Below, in pieces: positions 17,742 through 26,421 of a DNA stretch of 59,652 bases. The stretch spans positions 1 to 59,652 of the forward strand of contig VBJK01000087.1 in the NCBI GenBank assembly GCA_005879655.1, in the 5' to 3' direction. Made by a program: the position numbers and the translations under genes. The stretch's first letter is position 1. Every line of letters starts with the position of its first letter. The notes beneath the pieces are model-generated. The model saw nothing but the letters and a program-made list of their open reading frames with translations. It was not told where the DNA came from and did no database searches. The DNA is from Chloroflexota bacterium. Its GTDB lineage: Bacteria; Chloroflexota; Ktedonobacteria; Ktedonobacterales; Ktedonobacteraceae.

Positions 17742-17799
17742 GCAGAATAGCGAAGTCAGCGCGGCCTTGGAGAATGACCTCAAGAGGGAAGTAAAAAAG

Positions 17800-19206
17800 A
17801 TGACTGACGAATTACAACCTACCTCACATGAAAACTATGAGCAAGTCATGGCGACAATCGAAAGCGAGCATGTGCGTTTTATCAACCTGGAGTTTACAGA
17901 TGTTGTGGGGATGGCGAAATCGGTCACTATTCCAGTTGAGCAATTCGCCGATTGTCTCGCACATGGAAAATGGTTTGATGGTTCTGCGCTCGAAGGCTTT
18001 GCACGAGTTGCCGAGAGCGATATGTATCTATACCCTGATCTCTCGACCTTTGCTGTGCTCCCAGAACAAGTGCGCCCCTTGCCTTTAGTTGATGCACGTT
18101 GGGCCGATGAGGTATCGCATGACGATGTCATTGCTCATGTCATTTGCAATGTTCACACACCTGATGGCGAGATTTTTGATGGCGATCCACGCGCAACACT
18201 AGGCAGGGCGCTGAAGCTTGCTTACTCTATGGGCTACCAGTTCAAAGTGGCTCCTGAACTGGAGTTCTTCTTATTGCGTCTTGAAGGGAAAAAACCTATC
18301 CCTCTACCACATGATCGTGGGGGGTACTTCGACCTCTCTACCGACTTGGCGGCCAAGGTACGGCGGCAGATGGTCTTAGTCTTGCGGGCGATGGGGATCA
18401 ATATTGAGGCCAGTCACCATGAGGTGGCTGAAGGGCAACATGAACTCGATTTTGCAATGGATGATGCGCTCAACATCGCCGATGGACTGGTGACAGCGAA
18501 GTACGTCCTGAAGGCCATTGCCGCGCAACATGGTCTCTATGCTACGTTTTTACCCAAGCCTTTCTACAGGGTCAACGGCTCTGGCTTGCATATGCATCAA
18601 CAACTGATGCATAGAGATACAGGCAAAAATGCATTTGTAGATGAACAAGAGGAACATGGTTTATCGGACATTGGGCGCTGTTTTATCGCAGGGCAACTGG
18701 CTCATGCTCGTGGGATATGTGCTATTCTGGCCCCCCTTGTGAACTCTTATAAACGCTTGGTGCGCGGCTTTGAGGCCCCAGTCATCATCAATTGGGGACG
18801 CATCAACCGGCGGGCGCTGATTCGTGTTCCTCGTTTAGGCACAGATCCAGATGCTTCGATGCGTATCGAGTTGCGCTGTTCTGATTCTAGTTGTAATCCG
18901 TATCTGGCGCTAGCCGTGATGTTACAGGCGGGTCTGGATGGTATTCAGCGCAAATTGGTATTGCCGCCAGCGATGGATGAGAAGCTTTTCTTGCACGATG
19001 AGAGTGAGCGTATACGACCACGAGCACGCTTACTACCTGCTACGTTAGGAGATGCACTGGATGATTTGCGCGAAGATACGCTGATTCGGGAAGCTCTGGG
19101 CGATTCAATCTATGAGGGCTTCGTTGAGGCAAAGACTATTGATTGGAGTGATTATAGCGAACAAGTTCATTTATGGGAGATCGAGCGCTACATCTCTGTA
19201 TTTTAA
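17800..19206 (+). CDS. glnA: Type I glutamine synthetase
   Basis: 468 residues from the ATG at 17800, which has AGAGGGA about 10 bases upstream; the longer frame to 17680 adds sequence unlike the family. EFTDVVGMAKSVTIP and FDGSALEGFARVAESDMYL give the N-terminal beta-grasp and the Asp-50-type loop. PELEFFL, HHEVAEGQHELDF and NGSGLHMHQ are the metal and glutamate sites. INWGRINRRALIRVP replaces the usual AxSxxNRSxxxRIP but keeps the Asn-Arg pair. There is no adenylylation Tyr loop, so it resembles the GSI-alpha form. It makes glutamine from glutamate, ammonia and ATP. PuuA-type gamma-glutamyl ligases are related, but the intact ammonia-site signatures favour true GlnA. Its stop overlaps the convergent GT2 gene by 4 bases. 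Confidence 0.88.
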   Translation: MTDELQPTSHENYEQVMATIESEHVRFINLEFTDVVGMAKSVTIPVEQFADCLAHGKWFDGSALEGFARVAESDMYLYPDLSTFAVLPEQVRPLPLVDARWADEVSHDDVIAHVICNVHTPDGEIFDGDPRATLGRALKLAYSMGYQFKVAPELEFFLLRLEGKKPIPLPHDRGGYFDLSTDLAAKVRRQMVLVLRAMGINIEASHHEVAEGQHELDFAMDDALNIADGLVTAKYVLKAIAAQHGLYATFLPKPFYRVNGSGLHMHQQLMHRDTGKNAFVDEQEEHGLSDIGRCFIAGQLAHARGICAILAPLVNSYKRLVRGFEAPVIINWGRINRRALIRVPRLGTDPDASMRIELRCSDSSCNPYLALAVMLQAGLDGIQRKLVLPPAMDEKLFLHDESERIRPRARLLPATLGDALDDLREDTLIREALGDSIYEGFVEAKTIDWSDYSEQVHLWEIERYISVF

Positions 19207-19988
19207 GTTGGAATTACTTCCCAACCGAGGTCACGAGCCACGTCATAAAAGGTTTTCGGGATAAGATGAGGCAGATGATAGCGCGTCTCAAGCATGGCTA
19301 GCGCTGCGTAGCGGCGGTTATCAAAGGTGCTACCCATATTATCATTTGCGAGAACGCGCATACTATATTCTATGCCTATTTCGCCAGGCACGTAAAGCAG
19401 CATACCTTGTGTGCGTAGTTTTAAGAGAAAATCCCAATCTTCGCATATATCCATCATCTCATCAAAACCGCCTACCGCAGCGAAAGCTGCCCGCCGCATG
19501 ACAATAGAACTCGGCAAGATATAGTCATCCTGCTCAAAACGTTCCTTTTCGTATGCTAAACCAAGGCGGCAGGTGGCCACAATATGTGGTTCGTCATTGA
19601 CATGTGCTGTATGATCTATTAAGATCAGCGCATCATCATACGCTAAAGCTGCCTCTGGCTGCTGCTTGAGCGCTTTGATAACTTGCTCCAGATGGATGGG
19701 ACGGTAGAGATCATCATCGTCCAGTAATGCGATGAGGTCTCCTTGTGCAGTTGCGATTGCTCTGTTTCGTGCGGCTCCCACTCGCACTGGTTCGGTCAGC
19801 GTGACTAGTTGAATGGGCTGTGGGAAGGTTTGTCGATAGCGTTCGACTATGCTCTCGACTGATACACCACCATTATTTACTACTATAACTTCTATTTCTG
19901 AGTACGTTTGCATGGCTACGCTTGCAAGCGCAGACCATAGACGTTGAGGACGCTGAAAGGTGGGGATAATCACTGAAACAAGCGTCAT
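19203..19988 (-). CDS. Glycosyltransferase family 2 (GT-A)
   Basis: 261 residues. VSVIIPTFQRPQRLWSALASV is the GT2 opening, GAARNRAI the nucleotide loop and LLDDDDLYRP the DxD metal site. FDEMMDICEDWDFLLKL carries the catalytic-base ED motif (ExDW). AAGAGG lies upstream of the ATG. It stands outside the main polysaccharide operon and no membrane helix is visible, so it is probably a soluble transferase adding a single sugar. The 3' end overlaps that of the glutamine synthetase gene on the other strand, leaving no room for a terminator. Confidence 0.87.
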   Translation of the reverse strand: MTLVSVIIPTFQRPQRLWSALASVAMQTYSEIEVIVVNNGGVSVESIVERYRQTFPQPIQLVTLTEPVRVGAARNRAIATAQGDLIALLDDDDLYRPIHLEQVIKALKQQPEAALAYDDALILIDHTAHVNDEPHIVATCRLGLAYEKERFEQDDYILPSSIVMRRAAFAAVGGFDEMMDICEDWDFLLKLRTQGMLLYVPGEIGIEYSMRVLANDNMGSTFDNRRYAALAMLETRYHLPHLIPKTFYDVARDLGWEVIPT

Positions 19989-20035
19989 ATCTGCCTCTTT
20001 CTTGGTATCGGTCTCTATCGAAAGTGAGAAAACGA

Positions 20036-20449
20036 TTATTCTACCTCTCCTCGATACATAGCACTATTATTTTCTGTTTCATGGAGTTTGACCTCGTAGA
20101 GCAGACCATTGGGAAAACTTGGTGCCAGACGCTGCCAAAACTTGATCACGAGTAACTCTGTAGTAGGGATGACACCCTCAAGCCAGGGTACATCATAGTT
20201 GAGGTGTTTATGGTCCACCCACTCAACTACTTGTTCATCCATAATGCGCTTTATATCTGTTAAGTTCATTACCATGCCGGTTTGCGAATCAGGTTTTCCC
20301 CGTACTGTCACTTCCAGATTATAGTTATGTCCATGCCCGTTAGGATTGGCACATTTATCATAGATGGCATAGTTTTCTTCGGCTGAGAGAAATTTACTCC
20401 AGAGGCGATGTGATGCACTAAAAGTCACACGGCGTGTTAAGTAAACCAT
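20036..20449 (-). CDS. 6-pyruvoyl-tetrahydropterin synthase family protein
   Basis: 137 residues, the usual length. Zinc ligands His14 (FSASHRL) and His39/His41 (NPNGHGHNY), catalytic Cys33 (DKCANPNG), WVDHKHLN, PTTELL and KLHETENN are all present. The Cys-x-Asn-Pro-Asn-Gly-His-Gly-His arrangement and the SKFLSAEEN helix are closer to canonical (eukaryote-like) PTPS than to E. coli QueD. It removes triphosphate from dihydroneopterin triphosphate, either toward tetrahydrobiopterin-like pterins or toward queuosine. The SDR gene directly upstream ends 9 bases before the start, and its TAG overlaps the AGGAG site of this gene, so the two are translationally coupled. Confidence 0.88.
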   Translation of the reverse strand: MVYLTRRVTFSASHRLWSKFLSAEENYAIYDKCANPNGHGHNYNLEVTVRGKPDSQTGMVMNLTDIKRIMDEQVVEWVDHKHLNYDVPWLEGVIPTTELLVIKFWQRLAPSFPNGLLYEVKLHETENNSAMYRGEVE

Positions 20450-20457
20450 ACAAGCTC

Positions 20458-21120
20458 CTATGTATTGGTAAAGAGTTCAATGTTGCTTCCGCTAAACATA
20501 CGTCCTGAGTCACTAGCGAGAAAGAGTAGTATCTCAGCCAATTCTGTGGGTGTCATGCCAGCTTTCAGGTGTGGTGCGGCCTGACGTAGCATCTCAGTAT
20601 CAACTGCACCAGGACTGACAGCACAGACGCGAATATTGTGCGGCTTGCCTTCTACTGCCAGAATCTCTGTTAGTCCAGCAATTCCAGACTTTGATACATT
20701 ATATGCGCTCAAGCCTGGAAACTTCTCTATTCCTTTTACGCCTGACAACGAGGAAAGGTTAATAATTACGCCCTGATGTTGCGGGATCATCAGACGAAAT
20801 GACTCACGACAGCAGAGGAATGTACCACGCAGATTGATATTCAAGACGTGATCCCAGGTTGTTGTATCCATTTGCACAAATGGGCGTACTGCGACTATGC
20901 CAGCGCAATTAACCAAGACATCCAAACGTCCATAGGTTTCCTTTACCTGTTGGAAGAGCGCTAACACATCTGTACGTGTACGGCTGAATAATACGACGCG
21001 TGCTCCCTGACGAGCAAAGCATTGGGCGGTGGCGCGACCTATGCCACGTCCTGCCCCGGTGATGATGGCAATACGATCTTTCAAAGCAAGGTAATCTCCT
21101 TTATCTCTTTTTTCGCCCAT
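20458..21120 (-). CDS. Short-chain dehydrogenase/reductase with an internal deletion
   Basis: 220 residues from the ATG at 21120; a TTG at 21084 behind AAGGAG is an alternative. ITGAGRGIGRAT is the cofactor loop, VNCAGIV the NNAG-equivalent, and SSLSG plus YNVSK hold the catalytic Ser, Tyr and Lys. SPGAVDTEM follows. The usual 25-30 residues between beta-2 (VVLFSRTR) and the alpha-helix before beta-4 (TDVLALFQQVKETYGRLDVLVN) are missing, which removes the beta-3 strand and the Asp-Val that contacts adenine. The reading frame stays open, so the protein may still be made. Coupled to PTPS, it could act as a sepiapterin-reductase-like enzyme (inference). Confidence 0.82.
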   Translation of the reverse strand: MGEKRDKGDYLALKDRIAIITGAGRGIGRATAQCFARQGARVVLFSRTRTDVLALFQQVKETYGRLDVLVNCAGIVAVRPFVQMDTTTWDHVLNINLRGTFLCCRESFRLMIPQHQGVIINLSSLSGVKGIEKFPGLSAYNVSKSGIAGLTEILAVEGKPHNIRVCAVSPGAVDTEMLRQAAPHLKAGMTPTELAEILLFLASDSGRMFSGSNIELFTNT

Positions 21121-21172
21121 AAGAGAGATTTTGTCAAGCCCGCCTAGCCGAGGATGCTGATAGAACGGCTGG

Positions 21173-21201
21173 TTGAAACAAACTAAGCTTGTTGCTATAA
21201 T
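21173..21201 (+). promoter_or_regulatory. Strong sigma-70-type promoter of the PATAN gene
   Basis: TTGAAA (21173-21178), a 17-base spacer and TATAAT (21196-21201), 55 bases before the ATG at 21257. This is one of the clearest promoters in the window. Confidence 0.7.
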
Positions 21202-21256
21202 GTAGCCATAGGAAGGTTGTTGCAAGCAAACATTCTTTTGGAAGGTGCAGGGGTAC

Positions 21257-22522
21257 ATGAGCACGGATACAGTACTGTCGGGTTTCCTAAAAGACTTCGG
21301 TTTGGTAGAAGTATTGCAGGTGGTAGAGATGGGAGGAATGACCGGTGCCCTCCACTTGAAACAGAGCCAGGGGCGCACCGGTATTCTCTATTTCAAAGAG
21401 GGCAAGCTGGCCAATTGCACCGAGTTCGATCCAGGTGCTTTAACACTGGGAGATGTGCTGCAACAATTAGGCATGACCACCTATCACCAGATCGAACAAG
21501 CCTTCGCACAACAGTTGCAAGATCCTTTCGGAAAGCGTATCGGCGCGCGGCTTGTATTGATGCGTGCAATCACAGAGAAGCAATTACAAGAGGCATTACG
21601 TACAAAAACCATCTGGACAGCAAGAGAGCTATCTTTGTGGCAAGATGGATCATACGAGTTTATTGCCAGCTCCGATATCAAAAAACTCCTGCCCTACGGA
21701 GAAGCATCACTAGATATCGATGTAGTACGCATTACATTAGAGATGATACGCTACAGCGATGACTGCCAGGAATTGCGCCAGTATCTGCCTTACGGCGTGC
21801 GCACTCAGGTGCAAATGTCGCCGAGTATCCCCTATACTATGCGCTTCGATCTGCGCACTCTGGAGCTTTTCACCCATGTCAACCTCTATCGCAAGGTGCG
21901 CCGCATCGCTAGTGCTTTGCGCCGCCCAGAGATGGATGTCGCGCGTGAACTGGGACAATTAATTCAACAACGTTTCCTGCAACCCCTCTCGCAAGACTTC
22001 TCCGGCCATAGCAACGGTCGTAAGCTGCGCCTGCCTGACCCGGCTGAAAAACTGCGCCTAGAAAACTTTCAACTGCTCAACCTGATCAGTCGCATGGAGC
22101 AAGAGTGGGATAAGCGCAAGACCTCGGTAGATCAGATACCTGCTTTAGTTGATTTCGTGAACTGGACGATGGACTCTTTGGCGGAGACCTGTCGGGTAAA
22201 CGGTACTGAGTTGGACTCCAATACATTGAAATCACTGATGCGCAACGAGAACCTCTACTGCATAGGTAACTATGAGTTCAAAGTCCAGCAGAACCACGTC
22301 GATATTGAGGACTTCACTGCCCTCTGCTACAACGTTATGAGTAGCTCGATGGAGAAGGCGGAAGGCTTTTACCACGAGGCAACGCAAGTGCTGAGGAGAT
22401 TGCTGTGCTATATCTTTGAGATGATCAACTCACGTGTTGCAAATCCCCGCGAACGGCTGGAGAATCAGGAAGTGTGGGAAGCTATGTTTGAACAGTTCTT
22501 ATTGCAGCACGATCAAGGCTAA
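21257..22522 (+). CDS. PATAN (DUF4388) domain protein
   Basis: 421 residues. The N-terminal 110 residues match the PATAN/DUF4388 fold: LSGFLKDFGLVEVLQVVEM, GALHLKQ, GILYFKEGKLANCTE and LGDVLQQLG. Then a helical segment (AITEKQLQEALRTKTIWTARELSLW) and DGSYEFIAS complete a second half typical of these proteins. The region around residues 205-240 (LFTHVNLYRKVRRIASALRRP) looks like a winged-helix-type module seen after PATAN domains, and the last 170 residues are helical and unassigned. PATAN proteins act in signalling, often beside receivers and gliding GTPases. ATG 21257 is preferred over GTG 21245 because GGAAGG is 11 bases upstream. Confidence 0.8.
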   Translation: MSTDTVLSGFLKDFGLVEVLQVVEMGGMTGALHLKQSQGRTGILYFKEGKLANCTEFDPGALTLGDVLQQLGMTTYHQIEQAFAQQLQDPFGKRIGARLVLMRAITEKQLQEALRTKTIWTARELSLWQDGSYEFIASSDIKKLLPYGEASLDIDVVRITLEMIRYSDDCQELRQYLPYGVRTQVQMSPSIPYTMRFDLRTLELFTHVNLYRKVRRIASALRRPEMDVARELGQLIQQRFLQPLSQDFSGHSNGRKLRLPDPAEKLRLENFQLLNLISRMEQEWDKRKTSVDQIPALVDFVNWTMDSLAETCRVNGTELDSNTLKSLMRNENLYCIGNYEFKVQQNHVDIEDFTALCYNVMSSSMEKAEGFYHEATQVLRRLLCYIFEMINSRVANPRERLENQEVWEAMFEQFLLQHDQG

Positions 22523-22542
22523 GGGTGGGCATAAGAGATAGC

Positions 22543-22616
22543 AAATGGGTTTGTAGAGTGACTATGGGCAAGGAGAAGCGCTACCTCTTGCCCATGGTCG
22601 CTCTACAAATCCATTT
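22543..22616. terminator. Long palindrome between convergent genes
   Basis: Arms of 33 and 32 bases (22543-22575 and 22585-22616) pair with only a few mismatches, around a 9-base loop. It lies between the PATAN gene (plus) and an aldehyde dehydrogenase gene (minus) and probably terminates both. Confidence 0.7.
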
Positions 22617-22626
22617 ACTGCAAGAA

Positions 22627-24123
22627 CTATTTGTGAGGTGGATAGGAAATAAAGATGCTTTTAACCTCGGAGTAATCATCAACGGCCCCAGCACCTAGCT
22701 CGCGGTGTCCATTGCCGCTATTTCTCATGCCGCCAAAGGGGAGATGTATCTCTGCTCCGGTCGTGGGAGCATTGAAGTATATCAGGCCCGATGCAATGTC
22801 TCGCATAGCTTGGAAGACGATACGCATATTCTCCGTGAAGACCGCAGTGGAGAGACCATACTCGGTTGCATTGGCGATCTGCACAGCCTCGTCGTAAGTA
22901 GCGACTGGGATGATAGAGACACAAGGACCGAAGATTTCTTCGCGCGCGATACGCATATCCGGGCGTACCTCACTAAAGATCGTAGGCTGATAGAAAGCAC
23001 CTGCGCTATACTCGCCCTCAGTCAGAGCTGTACCACCAGTGAGTAGCTTTGCCCCCTCCTGTTGACCGATCTGAGTGTACTCATGAACTGTTGCCACGCG
23101 TCCCATATTGACCAGCGGTCCCATCTCAACACTCCCATCTAGTCCATCCCCAACCCGCAATTGCTGAGCGATGGCGACTAAGCGATCGGTAAACGCTTGT
23201 TGTACGGAGCGCTGTATAATAACACGACTTGTTGCCGTACAACGTTGACCGGTAGTGCCGAACGCTCCCCATGCAACACTCTCGGCGGCTAGATCAAGGT
23301 CGGCATCCTCCAGCACAATCACGGCATTCTTGCCACCTAGCTCCAAGGCGCAACGGCGTAAATCGCGTCCACAGATCTCCGCCACGCGGCGTCCGACCTC
23401 AGTTGAGCCAGTGAGTGCTATCATATTCACGCGTTTATGGCTGGCAAGCGCATCGCCTAACGTCCTGCCAGGGCCGGTGATCACGTTAAGAACCCCGTCA
23501 GGTAAATCCGCCTGTTGCAAGATTTCTGCCAGTTTCAGCGCCAGCAGAGGGGTGTCACTGGCAGGCTTAAGTACAACGGCGTTGCCTGCCATTAGAGCGG
23601 GAAACGTCTTCCAAGCAGGGATTGCCAGCGGGAAATTCCAGGGCGTAATAATGCCAACGACGCCTAGCGGATGACGAACCGTCATGCACGTTTTATGAAT
23701 AAACGCCGAAGGTAACACTTCACCTTCCGCACGCCGTCCCTCACCTGCGAAAAATTTCGCCACATCAATTGCTGCCTGTACGTCGCCACGTGTCTCCTTC
23801 AAGGTCTTGCCCATTTCACGTGTCATTAGCACCGCCAGTTCCTCACGCTGCTGCTCCAGTAGGAGTGCTGTCTTGAGCAATATTTCTCCGCGTAGGGGGA
23901 GCTGCGTTCTCGCCCAACTCTGCTGCGCTACGACAGCGACCTCAACAGCCTCGTCCAGGTCTGCAAGCGTAGATTTCTGATAATGGCCAACAATCTCATG
24001 GGTGTGGGCTGGATTGGTACTGACGAATGTCTCACCGCTACGAGAGTCGCGCCATTGACCCGCAATAAAGTTCTTGAAAATCTGTCCTTGTGTTGTGGTA
24101 TGAGTTGGGGAAAAGCTGGACAT
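22627..24123 (-). CDS. Aldehyde dehydrogenase (ALDH superfamily)
   Basis: 498 residues from the ATG at 24123, which has AGGAG 8 bases upstream; the GTG at 24138 would lie within that site. ITPWNFPLAIPAWK, LTGSTEVGRRV, ELGGKNAVIVLEDAD (general-base Glu) and GTTGQRCTATSRVI (catalytic Cys) are intact, and the C-terminus has LPFGGMRNSGNGHRELG. The pattern is closest to the 2,5-dioxovalerate/alpha-ketoglutaric semialdehyde and aromatic-aldehyde branches of the family. The aldehyde substrate cannot be fixed, as no pathway neighbours are present. It is distinct from the ALDH at 16174, which has a different Cys loop and N-terminus. Confidence 0.87.
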   Translation of the reverse strand: MSSFSPTHTTTQGQIFKNFIAGQWRDSRSGETFVSTNPAHTHEIVGHYQKSTLADLDEAVEVAVVAQQSWARTQLPLRGEILLKTALLLEQQREELAVLMTREMGKTLKETRGDVQAAIDVAKFFAGEGRRAEGEVLPSAFIHKTCMTVRHPLGVVGIITPWNFPLAIPAWKTFPALMAGNAVVLKPASDTPLLALKLAEILQQADLPDGVLNVITGPGRTLGDALASHKRVNMIALTGSTEVGRRVAEICGRDLRRCALELGGKNAVIVLEDADLDLAAESVAWGAFGTTGQRCTATSRVIIQRSVQQAFTDRLVAIAQQLRVGDGLDGSVEMGPLVNMGRVATVHEYTQIGQQEGAKLLTGGTALTEGEYSAGAFYQPTIFSEVRPDMRIAREEIFGPCVSIIPVATYDEAVQIANATEYGLSTAVFTENMRIVFQAMRDIASGLIYFNAPTTGAEIHLPFGGMRNSGNGHRELGAGAVDDYSEVKSIFISYPPHK

Positions 24124-24450
24124 AAAATATCTCCTCACTGAGCTGCATGTGCCGTGGAAGGGGGCACCTGTTCCGACGAGAGTACTGAATTAGTGTGTAA
24201 TGTCTACACTGTAGTATAGCAGATTTGCACACAGAGCGTCGAGTGAGCTGAAGCAAGAGGTGGTTTTATACTTCGTGCCTTATTATGCTGCTGTATCTGC
24301 GTAGTTTCTGGGTTGTGGAAGGGGCCAACCGAGTTGTTGGCAAACTTGTACCATATATGTTACTATGCAGAAAGATTTTCTCTGTTTCAAGGAGAGAATG
24401 CATACAAGACAGCGCACCTTGTTCAGATAAAATCACACAGGATATTCAGC

Positions 24451-25014
24451 ATGAGAAAGACATACTACGCTCTGATAGCCATCTTGCTCCTGTTGTTGCT
24501 TACTGCATGTACAGGACTGCCGGGGAAGATAACGATCCTGGGGACTCCTTCCACGACTACTACAAGCTCTCAGGTACAGGAGATGGGAGGAGAGCAGCAA
24601 CTCGCTCAGCAACTATTGCAGAATATTAATCAGGACCGCGCTGCCAACCATCTTCCTGCCTTGGCCTGGGAGCCTCGCTTGCAAGGTAGTGGACGCCAGC
24701 ATAATCTGGTGATGGCGGCGGGCTGTGGGCTGCAACATGAATGCCCTAATGAGCCAGATCTGGGCAAACGTATCAGTCAGCAGGGAGTACACTGGCTCGC
24801 CGTGGGGGAGAATATCGGAGAGGCGAATCCCATCCTTTCCAGCACGGACGCGTCACGGATGCTGATGGCGATTCATAAGGGGATGATGGATGAAAAGCCG
24901 CCAGATGATGGCCATCGGCAAAATCTGCTGAGCAAGAACTTCCATCGTATTGGTATAGCTGTCTCTATCGATACAAGCCATACGCTGTGGGTGACAGAAG
25001 ACTTTGCCAATTAG
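24451..25014 (+). CDS. CAP/SCP-domain lipoprotein
   Basis: 187 residues from the ATG at 24451, chosen because it gives a proper lipoprotein signal: MRKTYYALIAILLLLLLTAC with a lipobox Cys. The mature part has a short Thr/Ser linker, then a CAP domain: QLLQNINQDRAANHLPALAWE, a His in SGRQHNLVMA, GENIGEAN, and the second His in DDGHRQNLLSKNFHRIGIAV. The two His and the Glu of GEN form the CAP cavity. Secreted bacterial CAP proteins are of uncertain function, perhaps binding lipids or cell-wall material. The gene stands alone and ends at a palindrome. Confidence 0.85.
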   Translation: MRKTYYALIAILLLLLLTACTGLPGKITILGTPSTTTTSSQVQEMGGEQQLAQQLLQNINQDRAANHLPALAWEPRLQGSGRQHNLVMAAGCGLQHECPNEPDLGKRISQQGVHWLAVGENIGEANPILSSTDASRMLMAIHKGMMDEKPPDDGHRQNLLSKNFHRIGIAVSIDTSHTLWVTEDFAN

Positions 25015-25041
25015 TGTTTTTGACAGGGCCTGCATGAAGGT

Positions 25042-25084
25042 GGATGGGATCATCAGGAACACCCCTCACGAATTGATCCCATCC
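25042..25084. terminator. Hairpin between convergent genes
   Basis: GGATGGGATCA (25042-25052) pairs perfectly with TGATCCCATCC (25074-25084). It serves the CAP lipoprotein gene (plus) and the DUF4177-like gene (minus). Confidence 0.7.
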
Positions 25085-25092
25085 TGCTGCGT

Positions 25093-25389
25093 TCAAGCGG
25101 TTTCGACGGTTGGACCTCCGGTCTGTACCGATGGCTGTTCAGTGGCCGCTGCTGATGGCGTCTCTTCAGCATAGTCACCTGCTTGGGCAGGGCGTTTAAA
25201 AATGTAATATGCTGAGTTGGGAGCTAAAGGCTGAATGCCCACGAGTTCCCAATTTTCCTTCCCCAGGCTATCCATATAACGACGCGCGAAAGCACTTCTG
25301 CGCTCATTACCAATCAATGTCTCCTCCCCCTCACATGAGATACGCCCACGATAATCAATATAGACAACTTTATAGACCCACTGTCCCAT
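25093..25389 (-). CDS. DUF4177-like small protein
   Basis: 98 residues from the ATG at 25389, which has AGGAAGGAA upstream. The first 70 residues (WVYKVVYIDYRGRI, then RRYMDSLGKENWELVGIQPL and YYIFKRP) follow the DUF4177 pattern: an N-terminal strand, a helix, the GWELV-type core and a closing strand. The C-terminal 25 residues are Ala/Thr/Glu-rich and look disordered. No function is known for the family, and the isolated position gives no further clue. Confidence 0.75.
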   Translation of the reverse strand: MGQWVYKVVYIDYRGRISCEGEETLIGNERRSAFARRYMDSLGKENWELVGIQPLAPNSAYYIFKRPAQAGDYAEETPSAAATEQPSVQTGGPTVETA

Positions 25390-25813
25390 GATATATTCCT
25401 TCCTGCAATGCATTTGTCATTACGCGTATCAACACGCTTCCGTTTAACGTAAGCCACATCTTGAGATCCCGCCAGAATAGCCCCTTCACTTGATCTTATA
25501 GCGTCGGGTTCCACAATCAGCGCTACATGTAAGCCCAGGGCTACTCCGGTGGGCTTCCTCCGCACAGTTGTAAGTATAACCGCGATACAGACGTTACGCA
25601 CCGCCAGTCTCACCAGTTTTTTTTACAGAGAGAACGCTCTGTCTTCCCCTGTCCGTTTCTACAGGTTCACATCTTCTGTGGTGATCAGTAGAGAGAAACA
25701 ATTCTATTTTTATATATACCGATTTGGAAGACGTGTATAATAAAAATAGCCCTGCTGTGGGGATTTAAACACTGACAATTGGGAGAAGAATAGTAATGGA
25801 GGATTTTTAGGGA
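25390..25813. other. Intergenic region before the sortase cluster
   Basis: About 420 bases without a convincing gene. It holds AAGCCCA...TGGGCTT (25532-25557) and small stem-loops near 25630. A TATAAT at 25736-25741 lies 73 bases before the secreted-protein gene; its -35 is weak. Nothing else was recognised. Confidence 0.5.
25736..25741 (+). promoter_or_regulatory. Candidate -10 of the sortase-substrate operon
   Basis: A consensus TATAAT preceded by an A+T-rich stretch (TTTTTATATATACC) but without a good -35. It is the best candidate for transcribing 25814-27051. Confidence 0.35.
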
Positions 25814-26293
25814 ATGCTGGAATCTGGCAAGAACAATTTTTTTATGAAAATAGCGAGCAAAAAGCTGCTATGGTTTTTCGTGGTGCTATTGGTGGCAATT
25901 TTATACGGAGCCATTGGCTATAGCAAGGCTGATATAGCCTCAGCTGCTGTGCATAGCCAAGATCCCATAGCGACGGTGCCCGTACTTAATAACCTATCTC
26001 GATCGACTCGTCTACCAATCTGCGGGCCTACTATTTTACGTAAGCCTGGGATGCCGATATGTAGGTCCACCAGTATACCTGAGTCTGCGGTGCCGACACC
26101 AACGCACACTGTCAAAGGTGGTAGCACTGTTACTGCAACGCCGACAGGAGAGAAAAAACCAACCCCATCTCCTGCTCATCCCACTCCAGTCCCAACCATT
26201 GAAGAAAACAATGGACCAGTCACGCCACCAACGAAGGGTTTTCCCTCGTTGCCACCAACCGGAAGTGATCCTGGCGAGCACATGTTGCCATAA
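25814..26293 (+). CDS. Secreted Pro/Thr-rich protein with an LPPTG sortase motif
   Basis: 159 residues; GGAGG lies about 11 bases before the ATG (ATG 25844 is an alternative). A positively charged start and a hydrophobic helix at about residues 18-35 form a signal peptide or anchor. Residues 60-85 hold two short Cys-containing Pro-rich blocks (LPICGP, MPICRS). Residues 88-145 are Pro/Thr/Lys-rich and probably extended. LPPTG lies at 146-150, followed by only nine residues (SDPGEHMLP) and a stop; the usual hydrophobic helix and basic tail are absent in this frame and in the other two frames. The class F sortase gene follows 128 bases downstream. I infer that it is the sortase's substrate or a truncated one. 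Confidence 0.75.
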   Translation: MLESGKNNFFMKIASKKLLWFFVVLLVAILYGAIGYSKADIASAAVHSQDPIATVPVLNNLSRSTRLPICGPTILRKPGMPICRSTSIPESAVPTPTHTVKGGSTVTATPTGEKKPTPSPAHPTPVPTIEENNGPVTPPTKGFPSLPPTGSDPGEHMLP

Positions 26294-26421
26294 GGACAAA
26301 GAGGATAACCCTATAGAGAATGTTGTAGGCCAGCTGAGGAGCAGGGCAGTCACAAGGGCTGGTCCTGCTCCTGTATGTAAGAAAAGCGACATCCGGCCTT
26401 TGTAAGTAAGGGAGCTACACT

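Noticed and set aside
17579..17799. Possible T-box or riboswitch before glutamine synthetase
   Set aside because: No T-box AGGGTGG-type motif or known riboswitch core was found.
26294..26421. Frameshifted membrane anchor for the LPPTG protein
   Set aside because: The other two frames after the motif are not hydrophobic, so a hidden anchor is not supported.
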